Origin: Vreelandella subterranea
GTDB taxonomy: Bacteria; Pseudomonadota; Gammaproteobacteria; Pseudomonadales; Halomonadaceae
Assembly (NCBI RefSeq): GCF_900111305.1
Contig: NZ_FOGS01000003.1
Span: 62,001 to 126,000, forward strand
DNA: 64,000 bases
Reading direction: 5' to 3'
In this document: in pieces, positions 49,836-57,813 of the stretch
How the letters are laid out: each line of letters opens with the position of its first letter
How positions within the stretch are numbered: position 1 is the first letter of the stretch
Translations under genes and position numbers: made by a program
Notes under the pieces: model-generated
What the model saw: only the letters and a program-made list of their open reading frames with translations
What the model was told of the DNA's origin: nothing
Database searches by the model: none

Positions 49836-50879
49836 TCAGCTGTATAGCCCTCGCGAGCCGTAGCGCACGATCATTTGTTCTTCGCAAAATTTATCGAAAC
49901 TCAGGTCCAGCACCCTGCCCGGCCAACGAAACTCAACACGCCCTTCCTTGGGGTAATACACCGAGGTGTAGACGGTTCCAAGGCCGCGCTGGTAGTCGTG
50001 GCGAAACAGGGGAGGCGCGGAAAACGCCGCTATCAGGCGCTCGTTCGTGGTCTCGTCATCGTCCACCAGAATCGAAAGCTGACGCTCGCGGATCAGCGTT
50101 TCCGAGGCCAGCGCGTGGGCGTACCATTCGATTTTCTTTTGATGATTGGTGGCAACCGCAACTCGCCGGATATTGGCGCGGCGGTCCGGCGCAATCATCG
50201 CCGTGACATAGCGCCCACAGGCATCCGTCACGGTAATGTTGTAAGCCATGTGCGTGGGCACGCGTTCAAGTACGGCCGCCGCTTCGGGCACCGTATCGCA
50301 GAATTCAAGGATGTAGCGCAGAATGATCGGCGCGCCAAAGCCATCCCCGACCACCTTGCGCCCACCGAATGCCAGGGAGACGGCAAGCCCCGAATCGTTC
50401 ATTCCATCCAGCACGCCCCACAGACAGTCCGACATGGCAATCACCCGGCGCTGATTCCAACGGGTGTAGAGAATCGTGCCCTCGCACAGCTCCGGTGGAT
50501 AATCATAGTTGCGTGCCAGCACGGTAGACGTCGGCCTTGCCAACACCGCCTGGGAACAGCCGGTGATATAGGGCGGCGGCCGGTAAAGACTGAGCAGCCG
50601 CGATGCCAGATCGCCACCACCTGTCAGTGTGCACAGGGTGCGATAGGTATCCAGCAGCTCCGGCATGTGATGACGAAAAGCGTTGTAGCACTCCAGATAG
50701 GAGGGCCGTTCACGTTCACCTTCGGAAAGGTACCAGGGCTCATAGGCAGGCCAGTGGTACTCAAACAACGATTGCCACTTGGGCCCCGCCTGCTCTTCAT
50801 GAACGGTGCGAAACGTCAACGCCTTGTCCAGCTCGATCCCTGGCGTACGGCCCGCTGATAAATTTCCGTCCATACTCAC
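49836..50879 (-). CDS. C45-family Ntn hydrolase / acyltransferase
   Basis: 347 residues of the acyl-CoA:6-aminopenicillanate acyltransferase (peptidase C45) family. The autoproteolytic nucleophile is Cys108 in YITGCSQAVL, followed by ARNYDYP, so a 107-residue alpha and 240-residue beta chain are predicted. LDGMNDSGLAVSLAFGG and TNHQKK fit the Ntn core. Family members hydrolyse or form amide bonds, including beta-alanyl-amines such as carcinine. It overlaps the ATP-grasp stop by four bases and precedes the decarboxylase gene by 60. Inferred role: cleave or transfer an aminoacyl-amine. Confidence 0.85.
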   Translation of the reverse strand: MSMDGNLSAGRTPGIELDKALTFRTVHEEQAGPKWQSLFEYHWPAYEPWYLSEGERERPSYLECYNAFRHHMPELLDTYRTLCTLTGGGDLASRLLSLYRPPPYITGCSQAVLARPTSTVLARNYDYPPELCEGTILYTRWNQRRVIAMSDCLWGVLDGMNDSGLAVSLAFGGRKVVGDGFGAPIILRYILEFCDTVPEAAAVLERVPTHMAYNITVTDACGRYVTAMIAPDRRANIRRVAVATNHQKKIEWYAHALASETLIRERQLSILVDDDETTNERLIAAFSAPPLFRHDYQRGLGTVYTSVYYPKEGRVEFRWPGRVLDLSFDKFCEEQMIVRYGSRGLYS

Positions 50880-52504
50880 AGAATCTTGAAGTTGCCACCG
50901 CCGATCGCATGGCTGACGGCAACTCCCTCCACCACAGGATCTTGCAGCGCCTGACCCGCATATTCACCGCGAATGCCTTTGATCCAGGCCTTGGCCCGCT
51001 CATTGAGATTGAAATCGTCGTCCATCAGGCGACCGCGGGTGATGAGAATGCCAAGATCCGCGCCTTCGTAGCGGAAGTCACCGGCACCGCTAATGCGCAT
51101 GAAGAAGGCTTCCTGCTCGTTTTCAGCGGCGTGGGGATGGTAGCTGTAGTGGTCATAGTTGATGCTGCCGTCGTCGCTGATACGCCATACCCCTGTCTTT
51201 GGGGCCTGGGTAAGCAGGTCCACGCTCTCGTCGGTGTGCTTGATGACCAGCTGGCTCCAGCTGTCGACGCTTTCGGGATGCGCCCAGCGCTCATTGATAT
51301 CATCGATATCAAGGTCGAAATCGAGGTCTGAAAACTCCAGCAAGTGGAAAAGAAACAGCGGGATATCGGAGTGGGCAAACGCCGCCACGTTAGTCAGCGA
51401 ACTGGCGCCGGTAACGCGCGGATTGAGCTCGCCCAGGTAGACATCGTCGGTATCCATGTCGATCAGGAAGTCGAGCTCGAAATAGCCGCGGTACCCTTCT
51501 TCGCGAAGCGCCTCACCGAATTGGAAGGTATAGTCACGCGCCTTGTCGCGCACCTCCTGGGTAAAGGCACCAGAAAACATCTCGTTGCCGCACCAGCCAC
51601 CCTTGTAGGGCGTCAATGTCTTGAACCCGACAAGTTCTGTCATCAAGGGGCCAACGACGGTACCGCAGCGGGTGGCGCATGCCTCGATTGCCGAGCCGCG
51701 GCAATTGATCCGCTTCATGATCTTGACTTCGGGCTCGGCTTCAATCTCTTCGGCGTGCTTGTAATAGTCTTCTTCATTGGCAATGAAGAAAGTGGTATGC
51801 CCGGAGTCGCCAAAGGCGGTCTGCACCACCAGGTCGCTGCCGAGCTCCTGGCTGACCTCACACAGCTCCTGATAGCTGCCGACCTTCGCCAATACGTTGG
51901 GCACGCTGGGCACGCCCGCTTTATTGCCGATGCGCACCGTCTCGATCTTGTTATCCATGCGTTGGCGTAGCGTCGCCGGGGGAAAGGCAATCTTTAGCCC
52001 CAGTTGCTTGCAGATGTCTTCGGTATGCTCATCGAACATCAGGAAGGACGCAATACCGGCGTTATCACCGGTGGATCGCGACTGAATGAAATCAATCACC
52101 TCCTTATGTTCCAGCAGGTAGTTGTTGATATCTTCAATGCCTTCAAAATCACGCGGAAATTTTTCTTTAGGCACGAAAACGTTTCGCTGCTGCCCCTCAA
52201 AACAGTCGATGTAGTTGATATGGCGAAAATTGCTCACCCAGTCGCCAATCCCCAGCAGGTTGAAGTTGGTCGCTGATATGAAGTAAATCGGTTCCTGGTT
52301 ATTGCGAAAGTGACGACGAACATCGGCAATGGAAGTGATCTTGCTCATGGTTGATGCTCCCTGGGTGGCGGATGGAGTGCGCGTGTTATCAAGCGTCGTC
52401 TGTGAGGACGACGGAGCGCTTGAGGGCTCAACAGCATTGCTGGCGGCCTTATTGTTCTGCGCGGGGCGCAATAGCCGACGCATCAGATCCAACAGAAATT
52501 TCAT
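50876..52504 (-). CDS. ATP-grasp carboxylate-amine ligase with N-terminal amphipathic segment
   Basis: 542 residues from an ATG behind AAAGGGAG. It opens with MKFLLDLMRRLLRP, a possible membrane-attaching helix, then about 35 Ser/Thr/Ala/Asn-rich residues before the ATP-grasp fold. A second ATG (52348, MSKITSIADVRRHF) also has a GGGAGC site and would give a 490-residue soluble form. ATP-grasp marks: VQTAFGDSGHTTFF, ELDFLID and the metal ligands in LGELNPRVTGASS. Automatic annotation would call it biotin-carboxylase-like, but no biotin partner or CT domain is present, so an amide ligase is more likely. Confidence 0.8.
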   Translation of the reverse strand: MKFLLDLMRRLLRPAQNNKAASNAVEPSSAPSSSQTTLDNTRTPSATQGASTMSKITSIADVRRHFRNNQEPIYFISATNFNLLGIGDWVSNFRHINYIDCFEGQQRNVFVPKEKFPRDFEGIEDINNYLLEHKEVIDFIQSRSTGDNAGIASFLMFDEHTEDICKQLGLKIAFPPATLRQRMDNKIETVRIGNKAGVPSVPNVLAKVGSYQELCEVSQELGSDLVVQTAFGDSGHTTFFIANEEDYYKHAEEIEAEPEVKIMKRINCRGSAIEACATRCGTVVGPLMTELVGFKTLTPYKGGWCGNEMFSGAFTQEVRDKARDYTFQFGEALREEGYRGYFELDFLIDMDTDDVYLGELNPRVTGASSLTNVAAFAHSDIPLFLFHLLEFSDLDFDLDIDDINERWAHPESVDSWSQLVIKHTDESVDLLTQAPKTGVWRISDDGSINYDHYSYHPHAAENEQEAFFMRISGAGDFRYEGADLGILITRGRLMDDDFNLNERAKAWIKGIRGEYAGQALQDPVVEGVAVSHAIGGGNFKIL

Positions 52505-52536
52505 CGATGGTCTCCCTTTGCCGGCCATTGCCGGGA

Positions 52537-53415
52537 TTAATGTTCCGGAGGCGTCTCTAGATCAGCGCGTCCGGGCTTTACCAACGGCCCCAAGGTATCC
52601 AGGAAGGCGGAAGAGCCGCCTTCGTTTGCATAGAGGGAGAAGTTCACCTTCCGGTCGCGGAAGCTCTTGAGCGGCTGGCCAAGGCCATGCAGGCCCCTCT
52701 CGCGTTCGCGTCTCACCCGGTTCAGGTCGATCTCGATGGGTATCACTTGCTCACCACTGCCTGCCTGGTGGATGACGTCGCCAGAAGGCCCGACCACAAT
52801 CGAGCGGCCATTGCCCAAGGCCCCAGCCCCGTTGATATCGAAGAAATAACACTGATTGAGCGCCGCGTTGGTGCGGGCAATGGAAAGCTCCAGGTCCCGA
52901 TCAATGGTATCGGTCATGGTGGGGTGCAGAATGACCTCGGCGCCCATGGCGGCCAATGTGCGGGTCGTTTCCGGGAACCACATGTCGTAGCAAATGGAGA
53001 TCCCAAAGCGCCCGACGTTTGGAACGTCAAAGACAACAAATTCGCTGCCGCTTTCCACACCGGCTTCAAAGGGACGGAACGGGAACATCTTGCGGTAACG
53101 CGCCACCACCTGACCCATGGGGTTGATGACCACGGAGGTGTTGTAGATGTGTTCGCCGACCTGCTCAAACATGGAACCCGGTATCAACCAGATGCGATGC
53201 TGCAAAGCCAGTTGGCAGAACATCGCCTCGGTATCACTGGGCAAGGGTTGGGCATGATGGGGGGAAGCCCCCATGGGCATGAGTTCACTGAACAGCACCA
53301 TCTGAACCTGAGGAAAACGGGCCATCAGTGCGTCAACTCGATGACGCATGGCTTCGGTATTATCGCCGTGGTGCAGGGCATGCATTTGGACACCAGCAAT
53401 GGTGAAGTAAGACAT
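52537..53415 (-). CDS. Carbon-nitrogen hydrolase (nitrilase superfamily)
   Basis: 292 residues. The Glu-Lys-Cys triad is visible: LFSELMPMG (Glu), RYRKMFPFRP (Lys) and SICYDMWFPE (Cys). Such enzymes hydrolyse amides, carbamoyl-amines or N-acyl bonds, e.g. N-carbamoylputrescine. First gene of the operon, with only eight bases to the ATP-grasp frame. Substrate likely related to the product of the next two genes; not assignable. Confidence 0.85.
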   Translation of the reverse strand: MSYFTIAGVQMHALHHGDNTEAMRHRVDALMARFPQVQMVLFSELMPMGASPHHAQPLPSDTEAMFCQLALQHRIWLIPGSMFEQVGEHIYNTSVVINPMGQVVARYRKMFPFRPFEAGVESGSEFVVFDVPNVGRFGISICYDMWFPETTRTLAAMGAEVILHPTMTDTIDRDLELSIARTNAALNQCYFFDINGAGALGNGRSIVVGPSGDVIHQAGSGEQVIPIEIDLNRVRRERERGLHGLGQPLKSFRDRKVNFSLYANEGGSSAFLDTLGPLVKPGRADLETPPEH

Positions 53416-53722
53416 CGGGTTCTCTCTGCGTTAGGCGAACGAATTGTTTAAGCTTAGCTTGACGATACAGCTCGATGATTCAGGTGCGTATATGCCATTA
53501 GGCGAATGAGGAAATATCATTTATCTCATAGTAAGCCAACGAAACGCTGAATTGGCGTTGACCAAGCACCTAGCAATATCAATATTTCAACTTTTTGACG
53601 CACTGCCACAATAAGCTTGCCGGGCCGAAGCTCGGGCGAGGACTAGAAGAATGGCTAACGAAATGAGGGAAGGCAAATTCGCCGCACCAGTATGCGTTTT
53701 AAACGGCTGATGCGGCGGCTCG
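53416..53722. other. 307-base gap between doeX and the nitrilase operon
   Basis: No gene seen. It must contain the promoter of the four-gene operon, since doeX upstream is the last gene of a separate unit. A loose stem CGCCGCA (53680-53686) with TGCGGCG (53711-53717) lies just after the doeX stop and could end that transcript, but its loop is 24 bases and the T tail is poor. I could not name a clear -35/-10 pair. Confidence 0.5.
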
Positions 53723-54193
53723 CTAAACATCAATATCGATGCCGATAGACTCCCGCTTGACGGTCTTGGTCACAATATAAGTAAAGTAGCGCTCGATACC
53801 CGCGTCCGAGACCAGCCACTTGTCCATCAGGCGCTGGTAGCTATCAATGGTGCGCGCTTCGAACTTGACCAGGTAGTCCACACCGCCCCCGACCGCCACG
53901 CACTCGGTGACTTCCGGGGTTTGCATCACCAGAGCTTCGAAGCGCGCAAAGCTGTCGGCGTTATGCTGCTTGAGCTCGATCTGAACCCAGACGGGGTTGC
54001 GCGGCACCAGTACGTCGGTGTCGATGCGGGCGCTGTAACCTTGAATGATACCGGCATTTTCCAGGCGCTTTACCCGCTCCCAGCACGGGCTGACCGAGAG
54101 GTTGATCGCGTCGGCCAGCTTCGACTTGGTGATCCGCCCATCGCGGGAGAGGATGTCGAGAATTTTCAGATCGTAACGGTCAAGTTTCATCAC
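53723..54193 (-). CDS. doeX: Lrp/AsnC-family regulator DoeX
   Basis: 156 residues: N-terminal HTH (LDRYDLKILDILSRDGRITKSKLADAINLSVSPCWERVKRL, shown here in part) and a C-terminal ligand-binding RAM domain (VTECVAVGGGVDYLVKFEA). In Halomonas elongata doeX follows doeB and regulates the ectoine-degradation genes. It starts 8 bases after the doeB stop, the same order. The start could be one codon later (MKLDRYDLK). Confidence 0.88.
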   Translation of the reverse strand: MMKLDRYDLKILDILSRDGRITKSKLADAINLSVSPCWERVKRLENAGIIQGYSARIDTDVLVPRNPVWVQIELKQHNADSFARFEALVMQTPEVTECVAVGGGVDYLVKFEARTIDSYQRLMDKWLVSDAGIERYFTYIVTKTVKRESIGIDIDV

Positions 54194-54201
54194 GGTGAAT
54201 G

Positions 54202-55233
54202 TTACGCCTCCAGACGCTCAACAACATCGGCAATCACCGCCAGGGTGTCCCCCATATTGATCAGCGAGGGCGCGCGGCGGGCCATTAGAATACCGTCGCG
54301 CTCCGCCTTGTAAGCGACCGGCTCGGTACCGCTGCGAGTCATGTCGTACACGTAGGCAAGGGTCTGGCCTTTTGTCACCGTGTCACCCAGCGCCACCAAC
54401 AGCTCCAGCACGCCTGAGTGCTGGCTCTGCACATAGCAGCTGGCATCGGGCATATCGAGATACGTCTGCCCACCTGCGGGCATCTCTACCTCGCCTTCTG
54501 TCAGGCCGTAGTGGATCAGGAAATTACGCACGCCGCGCTCGGTAATCGCGATGCTCTCGGGCGTCGAGGTGCCGCCGCCGCCAAGCTCGGTAGCCACAAA
54601 CACCTTGCCTTGGCGTTCGCAGGCGGTATCGAAGAGTTTCTCGGCATCCAGCTCGAACATCACCATGGCGTGGGGCGCGCCGAAGGCTTTGGCGCCTTCA
54701 AGGGCTGCCTGCTGCTGGCTTTTGTCGTCCAGCACGTGGGAAGCGCCGAAAGGCAGGATATCCAGGGTGCGGCCGCCGGAATGCAGGTCGAGCACCACAT
54801 CGCTCATCGGCACCAGCACGCGGGTGAAGTAGTCGGCGATTTGTGAGGTGACACCGCCATTGGGGTCCCCCGGAAAGCTGCGGTTAAGGTTGCCTTTATC
54901 CATCGGCGAGGTGCGCTTGCCCGCCATGACGGCCGGGGTATTCATGCACGGCACGATAATCACCCGTCCGGTGACGTCTTCCGCCTTCAGCGTTGAAGAC
55001 AGCTTCAACAGCGAGGTAATGCCTTCGTACTCGTCGCCGTGGTTGCCACCGGTCAAAAGCGCCGTGGGGCCGTCACCGTTTTTGACCACGGTGACCGGGA
55101 TCATGACCGCGCCCCAGGCGGATTCATCGGTGGAGATGGGCAGCTTTAAAAAGCCGTGCTGCACGCCGTCGGCGTCAAAATCCACGGTGGCCGAAATCGG
55201 GCTGGGCCGCTGTTGGCTGGAGGTTATCGTCAT
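54202..55233 (-). CDS. doeB: N-alpha-acetyl-L-2,4-diaminobutyrate deacetylase DoeB
   Basis: 343-residue zinc hydrolase of the succinylglutamate desuccinylase/aspartoacylase family. Zinc ligands are in TGGNHGDEYEG and in VLDLHSGGRTLD; VPCMNTPAVMAGKRTSPMD is the substrate-binding block. It removes the acetyl group from the product of DoeA to give 2,4-diaminobutyrate. It lies between doeA and doeX, 14 bases after doeA, the H. elongata order. Confidence 0.9.
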   Translation of the reverse strand: MTITSSQQRPSPISATVDFDADGVQHGFLKLPISTDESAWGAVMIPVTVVKNGDGPTALLTGGNHGDEYEGITSLLKLSSTLKAEDVTGRVIIVPCMNTPAVMAGKRTSPMDKGNLNRSFPGDPNGGVTSQIADYFTRVLVPMSDVVLDLHSGGRTLDILPFGASHVLDDKSQQQAALEGAKAFGAPHAMVMFELDAEKLFDTACERQGKVFVATELGGGGTSTPESIAITERGVRNFLIHYGLTEGEVEMPAGGQTYLDMPDASCYVQSQHSGVLELLVALGDTVTKGQTLAYVYDMTRSGTEPVAYKAERDGILMARRAPSLINMGDTLAVIADVVERLEA

Positions 55234-55247
55234 GGTGTCTTCCTTAA

Positions 55248-56462
55248 TTACTTAACAAACAGCTGGCGCGGAAAATTGGCCAGGGTTTCGCAGCCGTCTT
55301 CGGTGATCAAGATGCTTTCGGTAATTTCCAGGCCCCAGTCTTCCACCCACAGGCCGGGCATGAAGTGAAACGTCATGCCCGGCTGCAGGATGGTCTCGTC
55401 TGACGGGCGCAGACTCATGGTACGCTCGCCCCAGTCGGGCGGATAGGAGAGTCCGATCGAGTAGCCACAGCGAGCGCCGCCGCGGTCAAAGCCATATTTA
55501 TCCATGGCCGCCCCCAGCGCCATGGCAATATCCGCCGTCCGATTACCCGGCTTGGCCACTGCCAGGCCGTTCTCGATGCCCTCCAGCAGCGCCGACTCCG
55601 CGCGGATAAAATCCATCGGCGGCTTGCCCAGAAAGACCGTGCGCGACATCGGGGCGTGGTAGCGCTTGAACACGCCGGCGATCTCGAAAAACGTGCCTTC
55701 ACCTTCACGAAACGGCGTGTCATCCCAGGTCAGGTGCGGCGCCGCGGCGTCCTTCCCCGTCGGCAGCATCGGAACAATGGCAGGATAATCGCCGCCGAAC
55801 ACCTTGCCGTTTTCGTCTTTCCAGCCTTCGATGCCGACGCGGTAAATTTCCGATACCAGCTTGCTTTTGGGTACCCCGGGTTCCATTACTTCCAGAATGC
55901 GCGAGTGCATGCCTTCCACGATCCTGGCGGCAATCCGCATGTAGGCGATTTCCTGGGGCGACTTGATCTGCCGACACCAGTTGACCAGGGCGTTGGCGTC
56001 CATGAAGCGGGCGTGGGGCAACGAACGCAAAAGGCTCAGGTAGGCTTGAGCGGAGAAATAGTAGTTGTCCATTTCCATGCCCACCACACCCAGGTGCCAG
56101 CCCCGATCGGGCATGATCGACTGGGCCAGGTATTCCATGGGGTGCATATCCGGATTCTGGACATAGTAATCCGGGTAATAGGTGATGTTCTCAGGATCAA
56201 TCCAGCAGGTGAGCAACGCGCCGTTGGCATCCATGCGGCGGCCAAACCATACCGGCTCGCCCTCGAGGCCCACCAGCACGCACTGATGCACGTAAAACGA
56301 CCAACCGTCGTAACCGGTCAGCCACGCCATGTTGGAGGGGTCACTGACGATCAAGACGTCAATGCCTCTGCCAGCCATTTCAGCACGCACCTTCCACAGG
56401 CGGTTAGCATACTCTTCACGAGTGAAGGGCAGGGAAACCTGAGTCATCGGGCAACTCGCCAT
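55248..56462 (-). CDS. doeA: Ectoine hydrolase DoeA
   Basis: 404 residues of the M24 (creatinase/aminopeptidase P-like) fold. It opens the ectoine ring to N-acetyl-diaminobutyrate. The N-terminal creatinase domain (GRGIDVLIVSDPSNMAWLTGYDGWSFY, in parts) is followed by the C-terminal pita-bread domain with RTVFLGKPP and GYSIGLSYPPDWGE. ITESILITEDG near the end supplies a metal-site Glu region. Together with DoeB and DoeX this is the ectoine-degradation operon of halomonads. The start lies about 85 bases from a fair promoter. Confidence 0.92.
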   Translation of the reverse strand: MASCPMTQVSLPFTREEYANRLWKVRAEMAGRGIDVLIVSDPSNMAWLTGYDGWSFYVHQCVLVGLEGEPVWFGRRMDANGALLTCWIDPENITYYPDYYVQNPDMHPMEYLAQSIMPDRGWHLGVVGMEMDNYYFSAQAYLSLLRSLPHARFMDANALVNWCRQIKSPQEIAYMRIAARIVEGMHSRILEVMEPGVPKSKLVSEIYRVGIEGWKDENGKVFGGDYPAIVPMLPTGKDAAAPHLTWDDTPFREGEGTFFEIAGVFKRYHAPMSRTVFLGKPPMDFIRAESALLEGIENGLAVAKPGNRTADIAMALGAAMDKYGFDRGGARCGYSIGLSYPPDWGERTMSLRPSDETILQPGMTFHFMPGLWVEDWGLEITESILITEDGCETLANFPRQLFVK

Positions 56463-56548
56463 TAAAGATCACTAAGAACCAGCGCCGCTGGGCCACAGGA
56501 TCGACCTGGCCACCGCCACAGTAGGCCCGCCAATGTCGTCTTGAGCCG

Positions 56549-56579
56549 ATACTAGCACTCACCCTTGGTTGCCGGTCAA
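56549..56579 (-). promoter_or_regulatory. Candidate doeABX promoter
   Basis: On the minus strand TTGACC (56574-56579) and TAGTAT (56549-56554) are separated by 19 bases, 87 bases before the doeA start. The long spacer would suit a promoter needing an activator such as DoeX. It lies in the 181-base gap after iadA, which shows no other clear signal. Confidence 0.45.
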
Positions 56580-56643
56580 AGCCTTTATTACAAAATGTGC
56601 ATACGGCATGCGAATCGGTGCTGAAAGACGCTCCCGCGAGCTT

Positions 56644-57813
56644 TTATACACAGTCCACGTCATAAACACACTTTCCCGCCACGAACGTCTGCTGCGGCTG
56701 AAGCTCGCTGTCGAGTAGCGCCACATCGGCATCGAAGCCGATGGCGATCCGTCCCTTGCTGTCATGCAACCCAAGTACCCGGGCCACACTGGTGGAAATG
56801 ACCCCCAATGCCGACTCAAGCGGCAGCACGCCTTCACGCACCAGGCGCTGCCAATCCGCAATGAGTGCCGTGTTCCGGGCCACCTTCATGCCCAGGTAGA
56901 CCCCCTGGGCATCGAATTCGGGCAAACTGCCGTTGCAGTCGGAGCTCATGGTAATGCGCTCAGGGGGGACGCCGCGCTCGAGTAGCCGCGACACCGCGTC
57001 AAAGCCCGAGAGACCGTCGCCGGGTTCTTCAAAGGCGGTGACATCGACACAGGCGTTGAAAGCTAATGCGTACGCGGCCGCTTCCTCGAGCAAGGCGGGA
57101 TGGCGATTGACGTGGGTGGGAATCACTTGATCGGCGGGAATCTCGGTGTCAGTGAGCAGTCTGCGCAGGGGTTCCAGCCCTCGCTTGCCGTCACCGAGAT
57201 GGAAATGGCAGATACCCCGCTTGCCCGCCAGCATGGCCCCCACCCGGGTATCGCTGACCAGGCGTTCGATTTCATCCTGACGCGGCTGGCTGGAGCGGTG
57301 GTCCGAAATGGCGATTTCCCCCAGGCCGATCACTTCAGGTATCCAGGCCAGATCGCGCTGGATATCGCCGGTCAGGGTGGGCGGTGGAACGCGATAAGCG
57401 CCGGTGTACATATAGGCCGATATCCCCTCGGCCCTGAGCCCCCGCACCTTGGCCAGCAGATCCGCCGGGGAGCGGCTGATACTGTCGGTGCCCAGCACCC
57501 CCACCACCGTGCCGATGCCCATCGAGGCGATCTCATGGGCGGTAATTTCCGGACAGCGGGTACCGCAGCCGCCTTCGCCACCGCCGCCGGTGACGTGAAC
57601 GTGCTGGTCGATAAAGGCGGGCACGGCGGTGAGATGGCGCGCCTCCACGACTCGGATGGGCCAGCCCGCCGGGATCTCAAGGTCACGCCCAAGGGCGGCG
57701 ATCCGGCCGTCGGCAATCAGAATATCGGTGCCTTCCAGCCGTTCCGGGGCGTAAATACTGCCTACTCGCAACAGGGTCAGCAGTCGGTCGTTCTGGGCGC
57801 CGACAGGCATCAT
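56644..57813 (-). CDS. iadA: Isoaspartyl dipeptidase (IadA, M38)
   Basis: 389-residue amidohydrolase that splits beta-Asp dipeptides; in a cyanophycin setting the substrate is beta-Asp-Arg. Metal and substrate blocks align with E. coli IadA: His71 and His73 in QHVHVTGGGGEGG, Glu80, Tyr140 (TGAYRVPP), His205 (HFHLGDGKRG), His234 and Arg237 (PTHVNRH), and Asp292 (SSDCNGS). The position of the carboxylated Lys of E. coli (VIGVKCAISDH) reads GLGEIAISDH here, i.e. Glu166. It overlaps cphA by four bases. Confidence 0.9.
   Translation of the reverse strand: MMPVGAQNDRLLTLLRVGSIYAPERLEGTDILIADGRIAALGRDLEIPAGWPIRVVEARHLTAVPAFIDQHVHVTGGGGEGGCGTRCPEITAHEIASMGIGTVVGVLGTDSISRSPADLLAKVRGLRAEGISAYMYTGAYRVPPPTLTGDIQRDLAWIPEVIGLGEIAISDHRSSQPRQDEIERLVSDTRVGAMLAGKRGICHFHLGDGKRGLEPLRRLLTDTEIPADQVIPTHVNRHPALLEEAAAYALAFNACVDVTAFEEPGDGLSGFDAVSRLLERGVPPERITMSSDCNGSLPEFDAQGVYLGMKVARNTALIADWQRLVREGVLPLESALGVISTSVARVLGLHDSKGRIAIGFDADVALLDSELQPQQTFVAGKCVYDVDCV

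Noticed and set aside
49875..50858. Plus-strand open frame of 327 codons
   Set aside because: Antisense to the C45 hydrolase, which has its nucleophile and family blocks on the minus strand.
50876..52504. Biotin carboxylase reading of the ATP-grasp gene
   Set aside because: There is no biotin-carrier or carboxyltransferase domain in the protein or nearby.
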